The position numbers were made by a program, and so were the translations under genes. The notes beneath the pieces are model-generated. The model was not told the DNA's origin, made no database searches, and worked only from the letters and a program-made list of their open reading frames with translations. A DNA stretch of 55,773 nt from an uncultured Bacilli bacterium (lineage in GTDB: Bacteria; Bacillota_I; Bacilli_A; RF39; UBA660): assembly GCA_934120265.1 (NCBI GenBank), contig CAKOTU010000007.1, forward strand, positions 1-55,773, written 5' to 3'. Below, one piece after another: positions 7,983-16,652 of the stretch (the first letter of the stretch is position 1; each line of letters begins with the position of its first letter).

Positions 7983-8006
7983 AGAACCAGTTATGGTTCT
8001 CTTTTT
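7983..8006 (+). terminator. Terminator between rpsU and yqeY
   Basis: Stem AGAACC/GGTTCT followed by CTTTTT. The in-frame ATG at 7993 lies inside this hairpin and is not the yqeY start. Confidence 0.7.
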
Positions 8007-8019
8007 GAAAGGTGATACT

Positions 8020-8466
8020 ATGAAAGAAAAAATTTTAATTGATTTAAAAAATGCGATGAAAAATCAAAATAGAGATTTGTTATCAGTAATTAGAATGGTT
8101 AAGGGCGCTATCCAATTAGAAGAAATAAAAGTAAAACATGAACTTAGTGATGAAGAAATTATTACTATTATTGGTAGAGAAATAAAAACAAGACGTGAAT
8201 CAATTAAAGAATTTGAAAAAGGCGGAAGACAAGACTTAATTGATAAAACACAAAAAGAAATTGATATACTAAGTAAGTATATGCCAGCTCAAATGAGTGA
8301 AGAAGAAGTATTGAAAGTAATTGATGAAGTGTTTGCTAAAGTTAATCCTGCCGGTCCTTCAGATATGGGGAAAGTCATGGGAGCAATCGCACCAATGGTT
8401 AAAGGTAAAGCTGATTTAGGTTTTGTTAATAATAAAATAAAAGAAAGATTAGCTAATTTAAAATAG
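8020..8466 (+). CDS. yqeY: YqeY (GatB/YqeY domain) protein
   Basis: This 148-aa protein is the stand-alone GatB/YqeY-domain family. Motifs include LLSVIRMVKGAIQLEEI, the TRRESIKEFEKGGRQDL segment, the YMPAQMSEEEV helix and GPSDMGKVMGAI. The fold is the tRNA-binding tail found on the GatB amidotransferase subunit; the stand-alone protein has no settled role. I chose ATG 8020, preceded by GAAAGGTGAT. It sits downstream of rpsU as in many Bacilli and ends at a terminator. Confidence 0.9.
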   Translation: MKEKILIDLKNAMKNQNRDLLSVIRMVKGAIQLEEIKVKHELSDEEIITIIGREIKTRRESIKEFEKGGRQDLIDKTQKEIDILSKYMPAQMSEEEVLKVIDEVFAKVNPAGPSDMGKVMGAIAPMVKGKADLGFVNNKIKERLANLK

Positions 8467-8492
8467 ATATATTTATTTATATCTATTTTTTT
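8462..8492 (+). terminator. Terminator after yqeY
   Basis: Inverted repeat AATAGATAT/ATATCTATT followed by T8. A TATAAT at 8495-8500 right after it is likely the -10 of the tRNA unit. Confidence 0.75.
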
Positions 8493-8510
8493 GTTATAAT
8501 GTCTTTGTAT

Positions 8511-8586
8511 GCTGAAATAGCTCAGCTGGTAGAGCAGCTCCCTCGTAAAGAGCAGGTCGGGGGTTCGAATCCCTTTTTCAGCACCA
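8511..8586 (+). tRNA. tRNA-Thr (anticodon CGT)
   Basis: A 76-nt cloverleaf: acceptor GCTGAAA/TTTCAGC, D arm GCTC/GAGC, anticodon loop CTCGTAA (CGT, reads ACG), T loop TTCGAAT, CCA encoded. The anticodon stem GCTCC/AGAGC has a C-A mismatch at the pair next to the loop. Confidence 0.93.
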
Positions 8587-8589
8587 TAT

Positions 8590-8663
8590 GCCGATATAGT
8601 TTAGTGGTAAAATAGGTCATTGGTAATGATCAGCGGATAGTTCAATTCTATCTTTCGGCACCA
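8590..8663 (+). tRNA. tRNA-Thr (anticodon GGT)
   Basis: A 74-nt cloverleaf three bases after the first tRNA: acceptor GCCGATA/TTTCGGC with one T-T mismatch, anticodon stem GGTCA/TGATC with loop TTGGTAA (GGT, reads ACC/ACT), T loop TTCAATT, CCA encoded. Confidence 0.92.
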
Positions 8664-8705
8664 TTAGAAAATTTATTCATATTTTTATAAGTTTGGATTT
8701 GACAT

Positions 8706-8741
8706 AAAAAATATCAATTTTAAAATAGATTGATATTTTTT
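8706..8741 (+). terminator. Terminator after the tRNA-Thr pair
   Basis: Inverted repeat AAATATCAAT/ATTGATATTT followed by T. The symmetric A and T runs make it potentially bidirectional. Confidence 0.75.
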
Positions 8742-8782
8742 GTTGACTTAAAATATTATAGTAGAAAAATTTTAATTGATTT

Positions 8783-8813
8783 CTGTTAGAACAGTTAATT
8801 TTCATGTTATAAT
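8783..8813 (+). promoter_or_regulatory. Candidate promoter and operator of the dual-HEPN gene
   Basis: A TATAAT at 8808-8813 lies 18 bases before the start codon. The expected -35 region is occupied by the inverted repeat CTGTTAGAACAG (8783-8794) rather than by a good -35 hexamer. A repressor or activator site there is an inference. Confidence 0.4.
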
Positions 8814-8831
8814 AAAATAGGTGATAATTCT

Positions 8832-11345
8832 ATGGAAATAAATTACAATGATGCACTTCAACAAACGATGCTTAATTGGAAATATTATGATAAAAATATT
8901 GATCCATTTTATGGTTGCCTAATATCATATCTAATAGAAGTTGGCGGTTATAAATTAAGTAAAGATGGATGTGAACGTGATCAAGTAAAAAAGATAGAAA
9001 TTATTTTAAAAAACGATCCCAAAATATTTAAAGGTATACTTAAAATATTGATGCAAAATGAATTTTCTGGAAATTTAGGTTTTAGGTATCAATATGGAAA
9101 TACACTTTATAAAAGCCGTGATGAAGAAAATCGTTTTAGTATACTAAAATTTAAAATAATCGATGGTAAGTTATATGTGTATGACTTAATTGCTAGTAGA
9201 GAAAATAGAAAATATGTAGAAATTAAAAAAATAAATAATGTTGATGCTAATGAGCTTATGGCTTTGTTAAAAAATGATGGATATTCTGAGGAAGAAATAG
9301 AAATTCTACTTCAACACAAAGAAGTATTGCAAGCTTATGGTATTGACAGTTTATCTTATACTATAACAGTGCTAAATAATAACAATTTAATTAACATGCA
9401 ACTAGATGATCCAAACATTAAATTAGATTTTTCTATTTTCTATAAAGAACATACTAAATCTAATTTGCTTACTAAGACTAATTTTTCTTTAAAACAGGGA
9501 ACGGGTGATAGTAATGCTTCTTATGGTTATGATAGTAATATAAAGTTATTATTTTTGTTGCATGGCCTATGTAAAAGCCAAAAAGATTTATCTTTTTTTG
9601 AGAATGTATATAAGAAAAATGTCGGTTTGTTAGGCGATGGTAGTAATACAGAGATTAATGTGGATTGGATGTTTTTGAGTAGTTTCTTTTTATTTAATCG
9701 CGAAGAAAAAAATACATTACCTGATTACTTGTATCTTGATTTAGAAAGAAAACTTAAATTAGTTAGCCAATACGGTGCAATGTGTATATTTTTAGATGAA
9801 AATAATAAAGAAGTATCTTATCAAGATGACTCAACCCAATCAAATTATGGAAGTAACGATTATATATTAAAAGATGGAAAACTTGATTCAAAAATGTTAT
9901 TTCATGCTATAAGAAATGCTTTAGCTCATTCATCGTATGAAGTTATCGATAAAAATTATATTCGTATTTTTGGATATAATAATGAAGGTGTAATGAATTG
10001 TAATTTTAAAATTCATAGAGATATGGTAATTGAATTTATTAATAAATTATCGACTTATAATAACTTTGGAAATATATTTCCAATATGCACATTGGAAAAA
10101 CCAAATTATGCTAATAATCCAATTTTAACAAAGGAAGATTTAAAAAACTATTTAGAAAGCATTATTATTTCAGATATTACTAATGTTAAGTATCAAGACT
10201 TAGACTTTTTAAAAAAGTTTCAAATGTATGCACAGCGTTTTGTCAAAGAGGAAAACAAAGAGGTAAATAAAAATATAGATTATAAATTTTTAGAAGCTCT
10301 TGAATATGATTATGAACGAAAAATTCATTACCTAAAACAGGAATTACAAAGTCCTATGACAATAAAAACTGAATTTGTTGAATTTATTACTCAATTACGA
10401 CTTAGATATTTCTTGGATTGTAAATTAGAAGAGTGTAGGTTATCTGAAGCACAAATTAATAAGATTATCTTTAGAATAGAACAAATATCTGATACCTTTT
10501 ATGGCCATAGTGCAACAAATCAACATGCAATCATAACTGAATTAATAAGAGATGAAATAAATCCAAGTAGAAATATATCAATGATTATAGAAGATATTAT
10601 TGAAACAAGTGGTAAATCTAGTGGCACAATTATGGATATGTTAAATGAGACTTCTATAAAGTATATTGATTATGATAAAGTATTAAAAGCAACTATTATA
10701 GCGTATTTAAACAATATACTTTTATATAGTTATAATGGTAAAAAAGTTGATTTTAGTGGTTTAAATTTTTCAAAATTAAAGTGCGATATTGATTTTGAAG
10801 CATTGATTTCCGTTAAGCAAAAAAGACTAAATGATTTGAGAAGAGAAAATAGTAATATTTGCAAGACTAATAGAAAGAAGAAAAAAAGAATTAGTGATAT
10901 AACTATTATACTTGAAAGAATAACTGATGAAGAAGAAAAAAATAGATTGATTGAAGAAAAACAAATCCTTGAAGATAGTCTTCTCCAAGATGATGGTTCT
11001 AGACAAGAAGAAAACATTAAAGAGATGACTGATTTAATAAATGATTTGGAAGATTTGAATAACAGGAGATTGGATAGCTCTTGTATAAGTGCTTATATAT
11101 TAGAGCATTTAAGAAATTCTCTTGCTCATGGAAATATATTCTTTTCTGATACAATTGATTTAAATGATATAGGAGATTTGGAAATAACATTTATAGATTA
11201 TTATCCTGATACAACAGGCGAATCGTTTAAAGGCTCAATTAAACTTGAACAATTATTGACAATATTCAATAATGATAAATTTATTAGCAGTATTTTTGCA
11301 AATGTACATAAAAAATCTATTGATAATCATTCCCAAAAAAGCTAG
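8832..11345 (+). CDS. Large protein with two HEPN-type RNxLAH motifs (putative ribonuclease)
   Basis: I do not recognise a named family for this 837-aa protein. Two R-x4-H motifs stand out: RNALAHSSY at R361-H366 and RNSLAHGN at R761-H766, each followed by a beta-rich stretch. RN-x-L-A-H is the active-site signature of HEPN domains, which are mostly RNases in toxin-antitoxin, abortive infection and CRISPR effectors. The region around residues 660-735 is a charged helical or coiled segment (Lys/Glu-rich). No signal peptide or membrane helix is seen. The gene stands alone between the tRNA-Thr pair and a surface-protein gene, with its own promoter-like region and GGTGAT before the ATG. Two HEPN motifs in one chain recall Cas13, but there is no CRISPR array here. 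A defence or stress ribonuclease is the best guess. Confidence 0.6.
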   Translation: MEINYNDALQQTMLNWKYYDKNIDPFYGCLISYLIEVGGYKLSKDGCERDQVKKIEIILKNDPKIFKGILKILMQNEFSGNLGFRYQYGNTLYKSRDEENRFSILKFKIIDGKLYVYDLIASRENRKYVEIKKINNVDANELMALLKNDGYSEEEIEILLQHKEVLQAYGIDSLSYTITVLNNNNLINMQLDDPNIKLDFSIFYKEHTKSNLLTKTNFSLKQGTGDSNASYGYDSNIKLLFLLHGLCKSQKDLSFFENVYKKNVGLLGDGSNTEINVDWMFLSSFFLFNREEKNTLPDYLYLDLERKLKLVSQYGAMCIFLDENNKEVSYQDDSTQSNYGSNDYILKDGKLDSKMLFHAIRNALAHSSYEVIDKNYIRIFGYNNEGVMNCNFKIHRDMVIEFINKLSTYNNFGNIFPICTLEKPNYANNPILTKEDLKNYLESIIISDITNVKYQDLDFLKKFQMYAQRFVKEENKEVNKNIDYKFLEALEYDYERKIHYLKQELQSPMTIKTEFVEFITQLRLRYFLDCKLEECRLSEAQINKIIFRIEQISDTFYGHSATNQHAIITELIRDEINPSRNISMIIEDIIETSGKSSGTIMDMLNETSIKYIDYDKVLKATIIAYLNNILLYSYNGKKVDFSGLNFSKLKCDIDFEALISVKQKRLNDLRRENSNICKTNRKKKKRISDITIILERITDEEEKNRLIEEKQILEDSLLQDDGSRQEENIKEMTDLINDLEDLNNRRLDSSCISAYILEHLRNSLAHGNIFFSDTIDLNDIGDLEITFIDYYPDTTGESFKGSIKLEQLLTIFNNDKFISSIFANVHKKSIDNHSQKS

Positions 11346-11378
11346 TGAAAATTAATTAAATTGTGTTTAAATTAGAAT

Positions 11379-11406
11379 TTGACAAAAATAAAAAAATGTA
11401 TATAAT
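11379..11406 (+). promoter_or_regulatory. Sigma-70 promoter P1 of the surface-protein gene
   Basis: TTGACA and TATAAT, both consensus, with a 16-base spacer. Confidence 0.75.
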
Positions 11407-11435
11407 ATATAGCAACAACGGGGATAAAGACTGAT

Positions 11436-11464
11436 TTGACAATATATAAGTAATGTGTTAGAAT
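11436..11464 (+). promoter_or_regulatory. Sigma-70 promoter P2 of the surface-protein gene
   Basis: TTGACA and TAGAAT with a 17-base spacer, 57 bases downstream of P1. Confidence 0.65.
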
Positions 11465-11496
11465 ATAGCACATTCAATAAAAAGAGGGGGATTTAT

Positions 11497-12471
11497 ATGA
11501 AAAATAAAGATAATTTATATGAAGAATCAAAAAAAGCTGTTCAAGAAGGTGAAAACAACAAATCATCACAATTAGTTGTATATACACCACAAGAAGAAAT
11601 AGCTAAGAAAAAATTTAAATTAACTAAGAATAAAAAAGTAAGAGTTGTTGCTGGTACTTTAGCGTTCCTTGTTCTTTTAGGAGCAATCGTACTTGGTACT
11701 AGATCTTGTAAAAAAGATAATAGAAATGTTGATACTGAAACTACAGTTTCATATAGCGATGATGAATTAAAAGTTATTTATATTGATAAAGAAACATATT
11801 TACAAAATGTTCAAACTTTAGCTCAATACTTAAATAACTATGGTAATAAAAATGTTAAACCTGTTGATGTAAATAGTTTTTATTACTTAGCTAATATGGA
11901 TAATATTAAATCTTCTACATTTAAAGAATTAGTTGAAGAAGGATATTTACCAGAAAGTGAAACTGATATTATTATTCAAGCTTTAGGTATCATGGATGAT
12001 TTAAGAGATACAGTTGCTTTAGAAGGTATTGCTGGAAAAGAAGCTTCAGTTGATTATTCTAAAATATTTGTAAACTCTAGAACAGCTAAAGTATTTAGTT
12101 CTGCTCAAGATGTATACAATGACGCTGTAAGAACATCACAAGGTGATACTAGAGATAGTATTTTAGAAGATAAAAGTGCTCCAATTAAAGATCAATTAAC
12201 TAAATTGGGTGAAATAGAAGATAATTATGAATTAGGAGAAAATACATTAAATGTAGATATTCCTGAATTTGGTACATTATCTGCTGCTGAACAAGTACTT
12301 TATTACAATCTTCAATCAAAAACATTTGATATATTATTAGCTAATTATGGTGTATCAGTTGGTGGAGAGGCAAGAGATTATCGTATCGATGATATTTCTA
12401 ACTTAGTAGTTTCATTACGTGATGAATTTGCTTGTTTACAAGATGAAAATGGAAAAACTTATCAAAAATAG
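11497..12471 (+). CDS. Hypothetical membrane-anchored extracellular protein
   Basis: I do not recognise the family. The 324-aa product starts MKNKDNLYEESKK, with a charged cytoplasmic N-terminus of about 48 residues, one membrane helix (VVAGTLAFLVLLGAIVLGT, about residues 52-70) and a long extracellular domain of about 250 residues that looks helical. The start is ATG 11497, with GAGGGGG upstream. Codons are A/T-rich and uniform, with no sign of recent transfer. Two tandem near-consensus promoters precede it and a clear terminator follows, so it is a monocistronic and probably highly expressed gene. Confidence 0.7.
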   Translation: MKNKDNLYEESKKAVQEGENNKSSQLVVYTPQEEIAKKKFKLTKNKKVRVVAGTLAFLVLLGAIVLGTRSCKKDNRNVDTETTVSYSDDELKVIYIDKETYLQNVQTLAQYLNNYGNKNVKPVDVNSFYYLANMDNIKSSTFKELVEEGYLPESETDIIIQALGIMDDLRDTVALEGIAGKEASVDYSKIFVNSRTAKVFSSAQDVYNDAVRTSQGDTRDSILEDKSAPIKDQLTKLGEIEDNYELGENTLNVDIPEFGTLSAAEQVLYYNLQSKTFDILLANYGVSVGGEARDYRIDDISNLVVSLRDEFACLQDENGKTYQK

Positions 12472-12491
12472 TCAATGTGACTATTTTTTTT
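12467..12491 (+). terminator. Terminator after the surface-protein gene
   Basis: Stem AATAGTCA/TGACTATT with a three-base loop followed by T6 or more. Confidence 0.85.
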
Positions 12492-12519
12492 CTTTTTCAT
12501 AAAATATATTGGTGATGAT

Positions 12520-13476
12520 ATGAATAGTTTAATAGGTAATACACCTCTAATAAAAATAAAATATGAATATAATAACAAAATTAAAGATATATATACTAAG
12601 TTAGAATATTACAATCTAACTGGTAGTATAAAAGATAGAATGGCTGATTTTATTATAAAAGAAGCTTATAAAAATAAATTATTGGTAAAAGGTCAAGCTA
12701 TAATAGAAGCTACTAGTGGTAATACTGGTATATCACTTGCCTCAATTGGTGCCTTCTATCATAATCCTGTATATATATTTATGCCTGATTGGGTAAGCAG
12801 TGAAAGAAAAAAGATAATGGAAATGTATGGAGCTACAGTAATGTTAATAAGCAAAGAAGAAGGTGGGTTTAAAAGATGTATAGAAGAAGCCAACCTTTTA
12901 GCATCTAAAATTAATGGCTTTAGAGTTAATCAATTTAGTAACCCAAATAATCTTTTAGCCCATTTTCAAACTACTGGTGTAGAAATAATAAATAAGTTGA
13001 AAAAAGTAGATGGGTTTGTTAGTGGTATTGGTACTGGTGGAACTTTGATGGGTACTGCTAGTAAGATAAAAGAAGTTAATACTAATTTAGTAATATGTGC
13101 TGCAGAACCTAAAGAACTTCCTATTTTAAAAGATGAAAACAGTATAGGAAGTCATAAAATAGATGGTATAGGTGATGATTTTATACCTGAACTTGTAGAT
13201 AGAAACAAAATAGATGTTATTTATGATATTAGTGATGAAGATGCAGTAAATATGTCACGATTACTTTCATCTAAATTAGGATTAGGCGTTGGAATATCAA
13301 GTGGATGTAATTTTTTAGGTAGTATTTTATTAAATGAAGAACTAGATGGTAATATTGTTACAGTGTTTCCTGATGATAACAAAAAGTATCTTAGTACAGA
13401 TTTAAGTAAAGGAATAAACAAAGATGAGAAATTAATATCAAATAAAATAAAACTAATATCTTACGAAATAGTTTAA
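12520..13476 (+). CDS. cysK: Cysteine synthase family PLP enzyme
   Basis: This 318-aa fold-type II PLP enzyme shows LIGNTPLIKI at the start, the PLP lysine in GSIKDRMA, the substrate loop EATSGNTGISLA, the phosphate-binding GIGTGGTLMG and the GISSG near the end. This is the cysteine synthase/cystathionine beta-synthase catalytic core without a CBS domain. The expected reaction is O-acetylserine plus sulfide to cysteine, but substrate choice within the family cannot be read from sequence. It lies 41 bases upstream of cysS, linking cysteine supply with tRNA-Cys charging. GGTGATGAT precedes the ATG. Confidence 0.82.
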   Translation: MNSLIGNTPLIKIKYEYNNKIKDIYTKLEYYNLTGSIKDRMADFIIKEAYKNKLLVKGQAIIEATSGNTGISLASIGAFYHNPVYIFMPDWVSSERKKIMEMYGATVMLISKEEGGFKRCIEEANLLASKINGFRVNQFSNPNNLLAHFQTTGVEIINKLKKVDGFVSGIGTGGTLMGTASKIKEVNTNLVICAAEPKELPILKDENSIGSHKIDGIGDDFIPELVDRNKIDVIYDISDEDAVNMSRLLSSKLGLGVGISSGCNFLGSILLNEELDGNIVTVFPDDNKKYLSTDLSKGINKDEKLISNKIKLISYEIV

Positions 13477-13517
13477 AATGCAATAAATTATGATATAATT
13501 AATATGGAGTTGATTAT

Positions 13518-14912
13518 ATGAAATTATATAATACATTAACAAGAACTATAGAAGATTTTATTCCCAACAAAGAAGGTCATGTATCAATGTATACTTGTGG
13601 GCCTACAGTTTATCATTTCGCACATATTGGAAATCTTCGTACATATATATTTGAAGATGTCTTAGAAAGAAGTTTAAACTTTTTAGGATATGATGTAAAA
13701 AGAGTTATGAATATTACTGATGTTGGACATTTAAGTAGTGATTCTGATAGTGGTGAAGATAAAATGCTTAAAGGTGCTAAAAGAGAACATAAGTCAGTTT
13801 TGGAAATAGCCGATTTTTATACAGAAGAGTTTAAAAAAGATTGTGCTAAATTAAATATTAAGTGGCCTAAAATTGTTTCTAAAGCAACAGATAATATTGA
13901 TTTTTATATAAAGATAATAACTAAACTACTTGAAGATGGTAAAGCTTATATAGCTGGTGGAAATGTTTACTTTGATACTTCTAAGTTAGATGACTATTAT
14001 AAATTAACTAATCATAAAGAAGATGAGATGGTAGTTGGTGTACGTGATGGGGTAGAAGAAGATTCTAACAAAAAGAATCAAGCTGATTTTGTTTTATGGT
14101 TTACTAAATCAAAATTTGATTCTCAAGAATTAAAATGGGATTCTCCTTGGGGTTATGGATATCCTGGCTGGCATATTGAGTGTTCTGGTATCTCAATGAA
14201 ATACTTGGGTGAATACTTAGATATACACTGTGGTGGTGTTGATAATATTTTTCCTCACCACACTAATGAGATAGCTCAATCAGAAAGTTACCTTGGACAT
14301 AAGTGGTGTAATTATTGGGTTCATGGGGAACATTTAAACGATAAAGATGGAAAGATGAGTAAATCAAAAGGAGAATTTTTAACTGTATCTTTACTAGAAA
14401 GTAAAGGTTATAATCCCTTAAGTTATCGTTTTATGTGTTTACAATCTCATTATCGTAAAGTGTTAGAATTTAGTTATGATGCTCTAGACAATAGTACTAA
14501 TGCTTATAATAAACTAAAAAGCAAGATTAGTGATATTAAAGAAAATGGTGATATTGATTTAGATGGCGCTAGTAAATATATGGATCAATTCAAAACCGCT
14601 CTAGAAAATGATCTTAACACATCTGCTGCTTTAACAACTTTATATGATGTTTTAAAAAGTGATTTAAATAATACAACTAAATTATATTTAACTAAAAAGT
14701 TTGATGAAGTGTTAGGTTTAAATTTATGTGTAAAAGAGGAACTTGAAATAGATTCCCAGTTAGAACAATACATAAAAAATAAAATAGAAGAAAGAAATAT
14801 AGCTAAAAAGAATAAAGATTACTCTTTAGCTGATCAGATTCGTGATGAATTAAAAGAAAAAGGAATAATAATCAAAGATACAAGGGAAGGAACTATTTTT
14901 GAAATAGTATAG
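13518..14912 (+). CDS. cysS: Cysteinyl-tRNA synthetase
   Basis: This 464-aa class I synthetase has the zinc/cysteine-site YTCGPTVYHFAHIGNLR with the HIGH-like HIGN, a C in HIECSGIS and HTNEIAQSE for further zinc ligands, and the KMSKSKG loop. Length fits the family (about 460-470). It attaches cysteine to tRNA-Cys. A TATAAT lies just upstream in the gap after the cysK-like gene, so it may have its own promoter. A protease gene follows 8 bases later. Confidence 0.96.
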   Translation: MKLYNTLTRTIEDFIPNKEGHVSMYTCGPTVYHFAHIGNLRTYIFEDVLERSLNFLGYDVKRVMNITDVGHLSSDSDSGEDKMLKGAKREHKSVLEIADFYTEEFKKDCAKLNIKWPKIVSKATDNIDFYIKIITKLLEDGKAYIAGGNVYFDTSKLDDYYKLTNHKEDEMVVGVRDGVEEDSNKKNQADFVLWFTKSKFDSQELKWDSPWGYGYPGWHIECSGISMKYLGEYLDIHCGGVDNIFPHHTNEIAQSESYLGHKWCNYWVHGEHLNDKDGKMSKSKGEFLTVSLLESKGYNPLSYRFMCLQSHYRKVLEFSYDALDNSTNAYNKLKSKISDIKENGDIDLDGASKYMDQFKTALENDLNTSAALTTLYDVLKSDLNNTTKLYLTKKFDEVLGLNLCVKEELEIDSQLEQYIKNKIEERNIAKKNKDYSLADQIRDELKEKGIIIKDTREGTIFEIV

Positions 14913-14920
14913 GTGATATT

Positions 14921-15622
14921 ATGAATTATGGAACATGGGGATATGAAGATGGATTAACTTTACTTCTTAGTTTAATTGGTTTTATCATTGTTATTTATGC
15001 TCAAATAAAAGTAAATCTTAGTTATGCAAAAACCAGCAAAATTAAATCAAATAGAGGATTATCAGGTCAAGAAGTAGCACGTAAAATACTTGATAGCAAT
15101 GGACTTAATAATATTCATATTGTTGAGGTACAAGGTAAACTAACAGACCATTATGATCCTAGTAGAAAAGTATTAAGATTATCTCGCGATATTTTTAATG
15201 GTGATAGTATTGCTTCTGTTTCAGTAGCAGCTCATGAATGTGGTCATGCTATTCAAGATAAAGACGGTTATGTTTTCATGCGTATTAGAGGCTTTTTAGT
15301 TCCTGTTGTTAATTTTATTACATATGTAGGATATTTTGTTGCTATTATATCTCTTATAGGTGGTGTTACAGGATATTTAAGAGTAAGTTTATTGATTATA
15401 CTTGCTGCTGTTTTATTCCAACTAGTAACTCTTCCTGTTGAGTTTGATGCTTCAAATCGTGCAAAAGAAGAATTGTTGAAGCTTGGTTTAATAGATAATG
15501 AAGAACAAAAGAATGTAAAAAATATGTTAGGCTCTGCTGCGCTTACTTATGTAGCAAGTCTTGTATCTTCTATTTTAAATGTACTTAGAATTTTAATAAT
15601 GCTAGGAAGAAGAGATGATTAG
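14921..15622 (+). CDS. yugP: Membrane zinc metallopeptidase (YugP family)
   Basis: This 233-aa membrane protein has the HExxH motif in AAHECGHAIQ (H105, E106, H109), an N-terminal membrane helix and two or three more after the motif (about residues 125-175 and 200-230). FDASNRAKEEL supplies the likely third ligand region, a family hallmark. This is the Zn_peptidase_2 (YugP) family of unknown substrate. It is 8 bases after cysS and upstream of truB; this placement is common in Bacilli relatives. The active site should lie at the inner face of the membrane, by family analogy. Confidence 0.85.
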   Translation: MNYGTWGYEDGLTLLLSLIGFIIVIYAQIKVNLSYAKTSKIKSNRGLSGQEVARKILDSNGLNNIHIVEVQGKLTDHYDPSRKVLRLSRDIFNGDSIASVSVAAHECGHAIQDKDGYVFMRIRGFLVPVVNFITYVGYFVAIISLIGGVTGYLRVSLLIILAAVLFQLVTLPVEFDASNRAKEELLKLGLIDNEEQKNVKNMLGSAALTYVASLVSSILNVLRILIMLGRRDD

Positions 15623-15634
15623 TCTCTTTTCTTA
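15610..15634 (+). terminator. Weak terminator between yugP-like gene and truB
   Basis: Stem AGAGA/TCTCT with T4-rich tail. It is short, so readthrough into truB is likely. Confidence 0.4.
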
Positions 15635-15644
15635 TTGGTGAGTT

Positions 15645-16514
15645 ATGAACGGAATATTACTTATAAACAAAGGAGAAAACTATACTAGCAGAGATGTTGT
15701 AAATAAGGTTGGAAAGATTCTAGGAACCAAAAAAGTTGGTCATACAGGGACTTTAGATCCACTTGCAACAGGTGTGCTTGTTTTGTGCCTTGGCTCTGCA
15801 ACTAAACTAAATGAAATTTTAACATCTACTTATAAAGAATATGAAGCAGAAATCACATTAGGTCTTCTTACTGATACCCTAGATATAACTGGTAATGTGT
15901 TAAAAGAAGAAAATGTGAAGGTAAATAAAGAACAGATACTAGAATCTTTAAGTAGAATGACTGGAAAGTATATGCAAGAAGTACCTATTTATTCAGCAGT
16001 TAAAGTAAATGGTAAAAAACTTTATGAATATGCTAGAAATGGTGAAGGTGTTGAACTTCCTAAAAGAGAAGTCGATATAAAAGAACTTGAACTAGCAGGA
16101 GATATTAGATACATAGATAATAAAACCATTTTTAATATAAGATGTTTGGTTAGTAAAGGAACTTATATTAGAGCCCTTGTTAATGATATAGCTACTAGTT
16201 TAAATACTATTGGTGTTATGTCAAAGTTAAACAGAACAAAACAAGGAAGATTTAAACTTGAAGATTGCTATACATTGGATGATATAGAAAATGGTAATTA
16301 TAAATTAATCAGCGTTGATGAAGTGTTGAACGAATATTTTAGAGTCATGGTTGAAGGAAGAGAAGAAAAATTAGTAAGTAATGGAGCAATTATAGATAAT
16401 AAATGGGGTAAAAATGAAGTATTATTTGTCGATAAAAATAATATTCTAATTGCTCTTTATAAAATTTATGAAAAAGATGAAACAAAGTTGAAACCATGGA
16501 AAATGCTTAAATAA
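15645..16514 (+). CDS. truB: tRNA pseudouridine55 synthase TruB
   Basis: This 289-aa protein starts MNGILLINKGENYTSRDVVN and has the catalytic motif GHTGTLDPLATGVL with the essential Asp, then YEAEITLG and the KGTYIRALVNDIA motif. TruB makes pseudouridine at position 55 in the T loop of tRNAs. Length is normal. GGTGAG precedes the start. It is followed by rpsO and pnp, as in many bacteria. Confidence 0.95.
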   Translation: MNGILLINKGENYTSRDVVNKVGKILGTKKVGHTGTLDPLATGVLVLCLGSATKLNEILTSTYKEYEAEITLGLLTDTLDITGNVLKEENVKVNKEQILESLSRMTGKYMQEVPIYSAVKVNGKKLYEYARNGEGVELPKREVDIKELELAGDIRYIDNKTIFNIRCLVSKGTYIRALVNDIATSLNTIGVMSKLNRTKQGRFKLEDCYTLDDIENGNYKLISVDEVLNEYFRVMVEGREEKLVSNGAIIDNKWGKNEVLFVDKNNILIALYKIYEKDETKLKPWKMLK

Positions 16515-16543
16515 GAGAAAATTAATAAAAGTGAAAATAATAC

Positions 16544-16572
16544 TTGCATGTTTTTAAAAACTCGTGTATATT
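16544..16572 (+). promoter_or_regulatory. Promoter of rpsO
   Basis: TTGCAT and TATATT with a 17-base spacer, upstream of the rpsO leader. Confidence 0.65.
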
Positions 16573-16576
16573 ATTA

Positions 16577-16640
16577 GTAGTACTTATTCTTGGATTGAGG
16601 ATTCTCCGTCCCTGTCTCAGTTTAAGCAAATAAAAAGAAA
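16577..16640 (+). ncRNA. rpsO 5' leader, candidate S15 autoregulatory element
   Basis: The 5' UTR contains paired segments around GGATTGAGG and CCCTGTCTCAG that can fold into a small junction just before the AGGAGAG ribosome-binding site. S15 autoregulation through leader structures is established in several bacterial groups; the assignment here is by position and foldability only. Confidence 0.45.
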
Positions 16641-16652
16641 AGGAGAGATAAT

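Noticed and set aside
8590..11345. Integrated element at the tRNA-Thr 3' end
   Set aside because: No integrase and no repeat of the tRNA 3' end downstream of the HEPN gene was found.
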